A stretch of DNA of 64,000 nt from Canibacter oris (lineage in GTDB: Bacteria; Actinomycetota; Actinomycetes; Actinomycetales; Microbacteriaceae): positions 62,001 through 126,000 of the forward strand of contig NZ_JACIFD010000001.1 in NCBI RefSeq assembly GCF_014197205.1. Direction: 5' to 3'. Each line of letters starts with the position of its first letter. Position 1 is the first letter of the stretch. Positions 63,764 through 64,000 of this stretch are shown here, piece after piece. The position numbers were made by a program, and so were the translations under genes. The notes under the pieces are model-generated. The model did not search any database, was not told where the DNA came from, and saw only the letters and a list, made by a program, of their open reading frames with translations.

Positions 63764-64000
63764 TGACACAGCAGCAGGGCGGCTTTGCCGCTGGGCAAAC
63801 ATGGCAAACTCAGGCGGCGCAGGAGTTTGCTGCGGCCCCAGCTGACGGTTTCAGTCGGCTGTGGGTGCCACACCGCATGGTGTATGTCGCTGATACCACC
63901 CAGCCGCAGCAGCATGATTGCCCGTTCTGTGCTGCTCCCGCAGGAGACGATGCGACCGGGTTGATTGTGGCGCGTGGTGAGCACGCCTATGTGCTGCTGA
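63763..64000 (+). CDS. HIT family hydrolase, N-terminal part
   Basis: The frame opens with GTG at 63763, overlapping the thrS stop (TAGTGA), and runs off the window after about 79 codons. It contains FSRLWVPHRMVYV, CPFCAAP and IVARGEHAYVLL. This fits the HIT-domain proteins that follow thrS in actinobacteria (LWTPHRM...CPFC...LV..RG..A.V.LN). The histidine triad itself lies beyond the edge. Family members hydrolyse or phosphorolyse nucleotide polyphosphates. Confidence 0.85.
   Translation, partial: MTQQQGGFAAGQTWQTQAAQEFAAAPADGFSRLWVPHRMVYVADTTQPQQHDCPFCAAPAGDDATGLIVARGEHAYVLL

Overview
The window is chromosomal DNA from a high-G+C Gram-positive bacterium (Actinomycetota), most likely a Micrococcales member near Microbacteriaceae. 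I infer this from family-specific gene pairs: an HGxxPAAW small membrane protein before trpC, clpS-DUF2017, an ANTAR response regulator near polA-rpsA-coaE, and rne-rplU-rpmA-obgE-proB-proA-nadD-rsfS. Base composition looks moderate for the group (mid-50s % G+C by eye). Starts are often GTG or TTG. Nearly all of the sequence is ordinary core genome. I see no prophage, insertion sequence, CRISPR array or plasmid functions.

Layout: (1) 1-1373, end of a cysteine desulfurase and mnmA. (2) 1560-6858, glycerol module glpD-glpF-glpK, divergent from a SorC-type regulator. (3) 6905-10319, tRNA-His, orn, def, an MFS exporter, tRNA-Arg and a small membrane protein. (4) 10323-20385, trpC-lgt-pyk-tRNA-Leu-pdtaR-thioesterase-polA-rpsA-coaE, the order known from mycobacteria but without trpB-trpA. 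(5) 20459-31741, a VKOR-like protein, RNase E/G, L21, L27, Obg, proline genes, nadD, a long acidic membrane protein and rsfS. (6) 31836-43149, tRNA-Ala, an RclA-like flavoprotein, a five-gene peptide import and hydrolysis block, and a DUF418 protein. (7) 43248-50481, pdxY-trpB, GluQ-RS, an MFS exporter, an SGNH hydrolase and a helicase. (8) 50546-58742, ligA, gatCAB, an SOS-type dinB and DUF2017. (9) 58733-64000, clpS, dedA, leuB, a DsbA-like thioredoxin, thrS and the start of a HIT protein.

Working together: glpF imports glycerol, glpK phosphorylates it and glpD oxidises it, probably under the divergent SorC regulator. The ABC system 33726-40046 imports peptides and the adjacent DUF885 protein could hydrolyse them; both carry codon use resembling the ribosomal genes here. 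The VKOR protein and the membrane-anchored DsbA-like protein could form an extracytoplasmic disulfide relay. GatCAB makes Gln-tRNA by transamidation, and the tRNA-modifying MnmA and GluQ-RS are also encoded.

Most interesting signals: a trpB relocated next to pdxY, with changes beside its catalytic lysine and in its TrpA-contact loop; a set of genes with a -10 hexamer only 6-8 bases before the start codon, implying leaderless mRNAs, including an SOS-box dinB; an 18-bp palindrome plus mutually exclusive hairpins ahead of proA; and a 20-bp tandem repeat over the DUF418 stop codon. I found no clear new multi-gene system.
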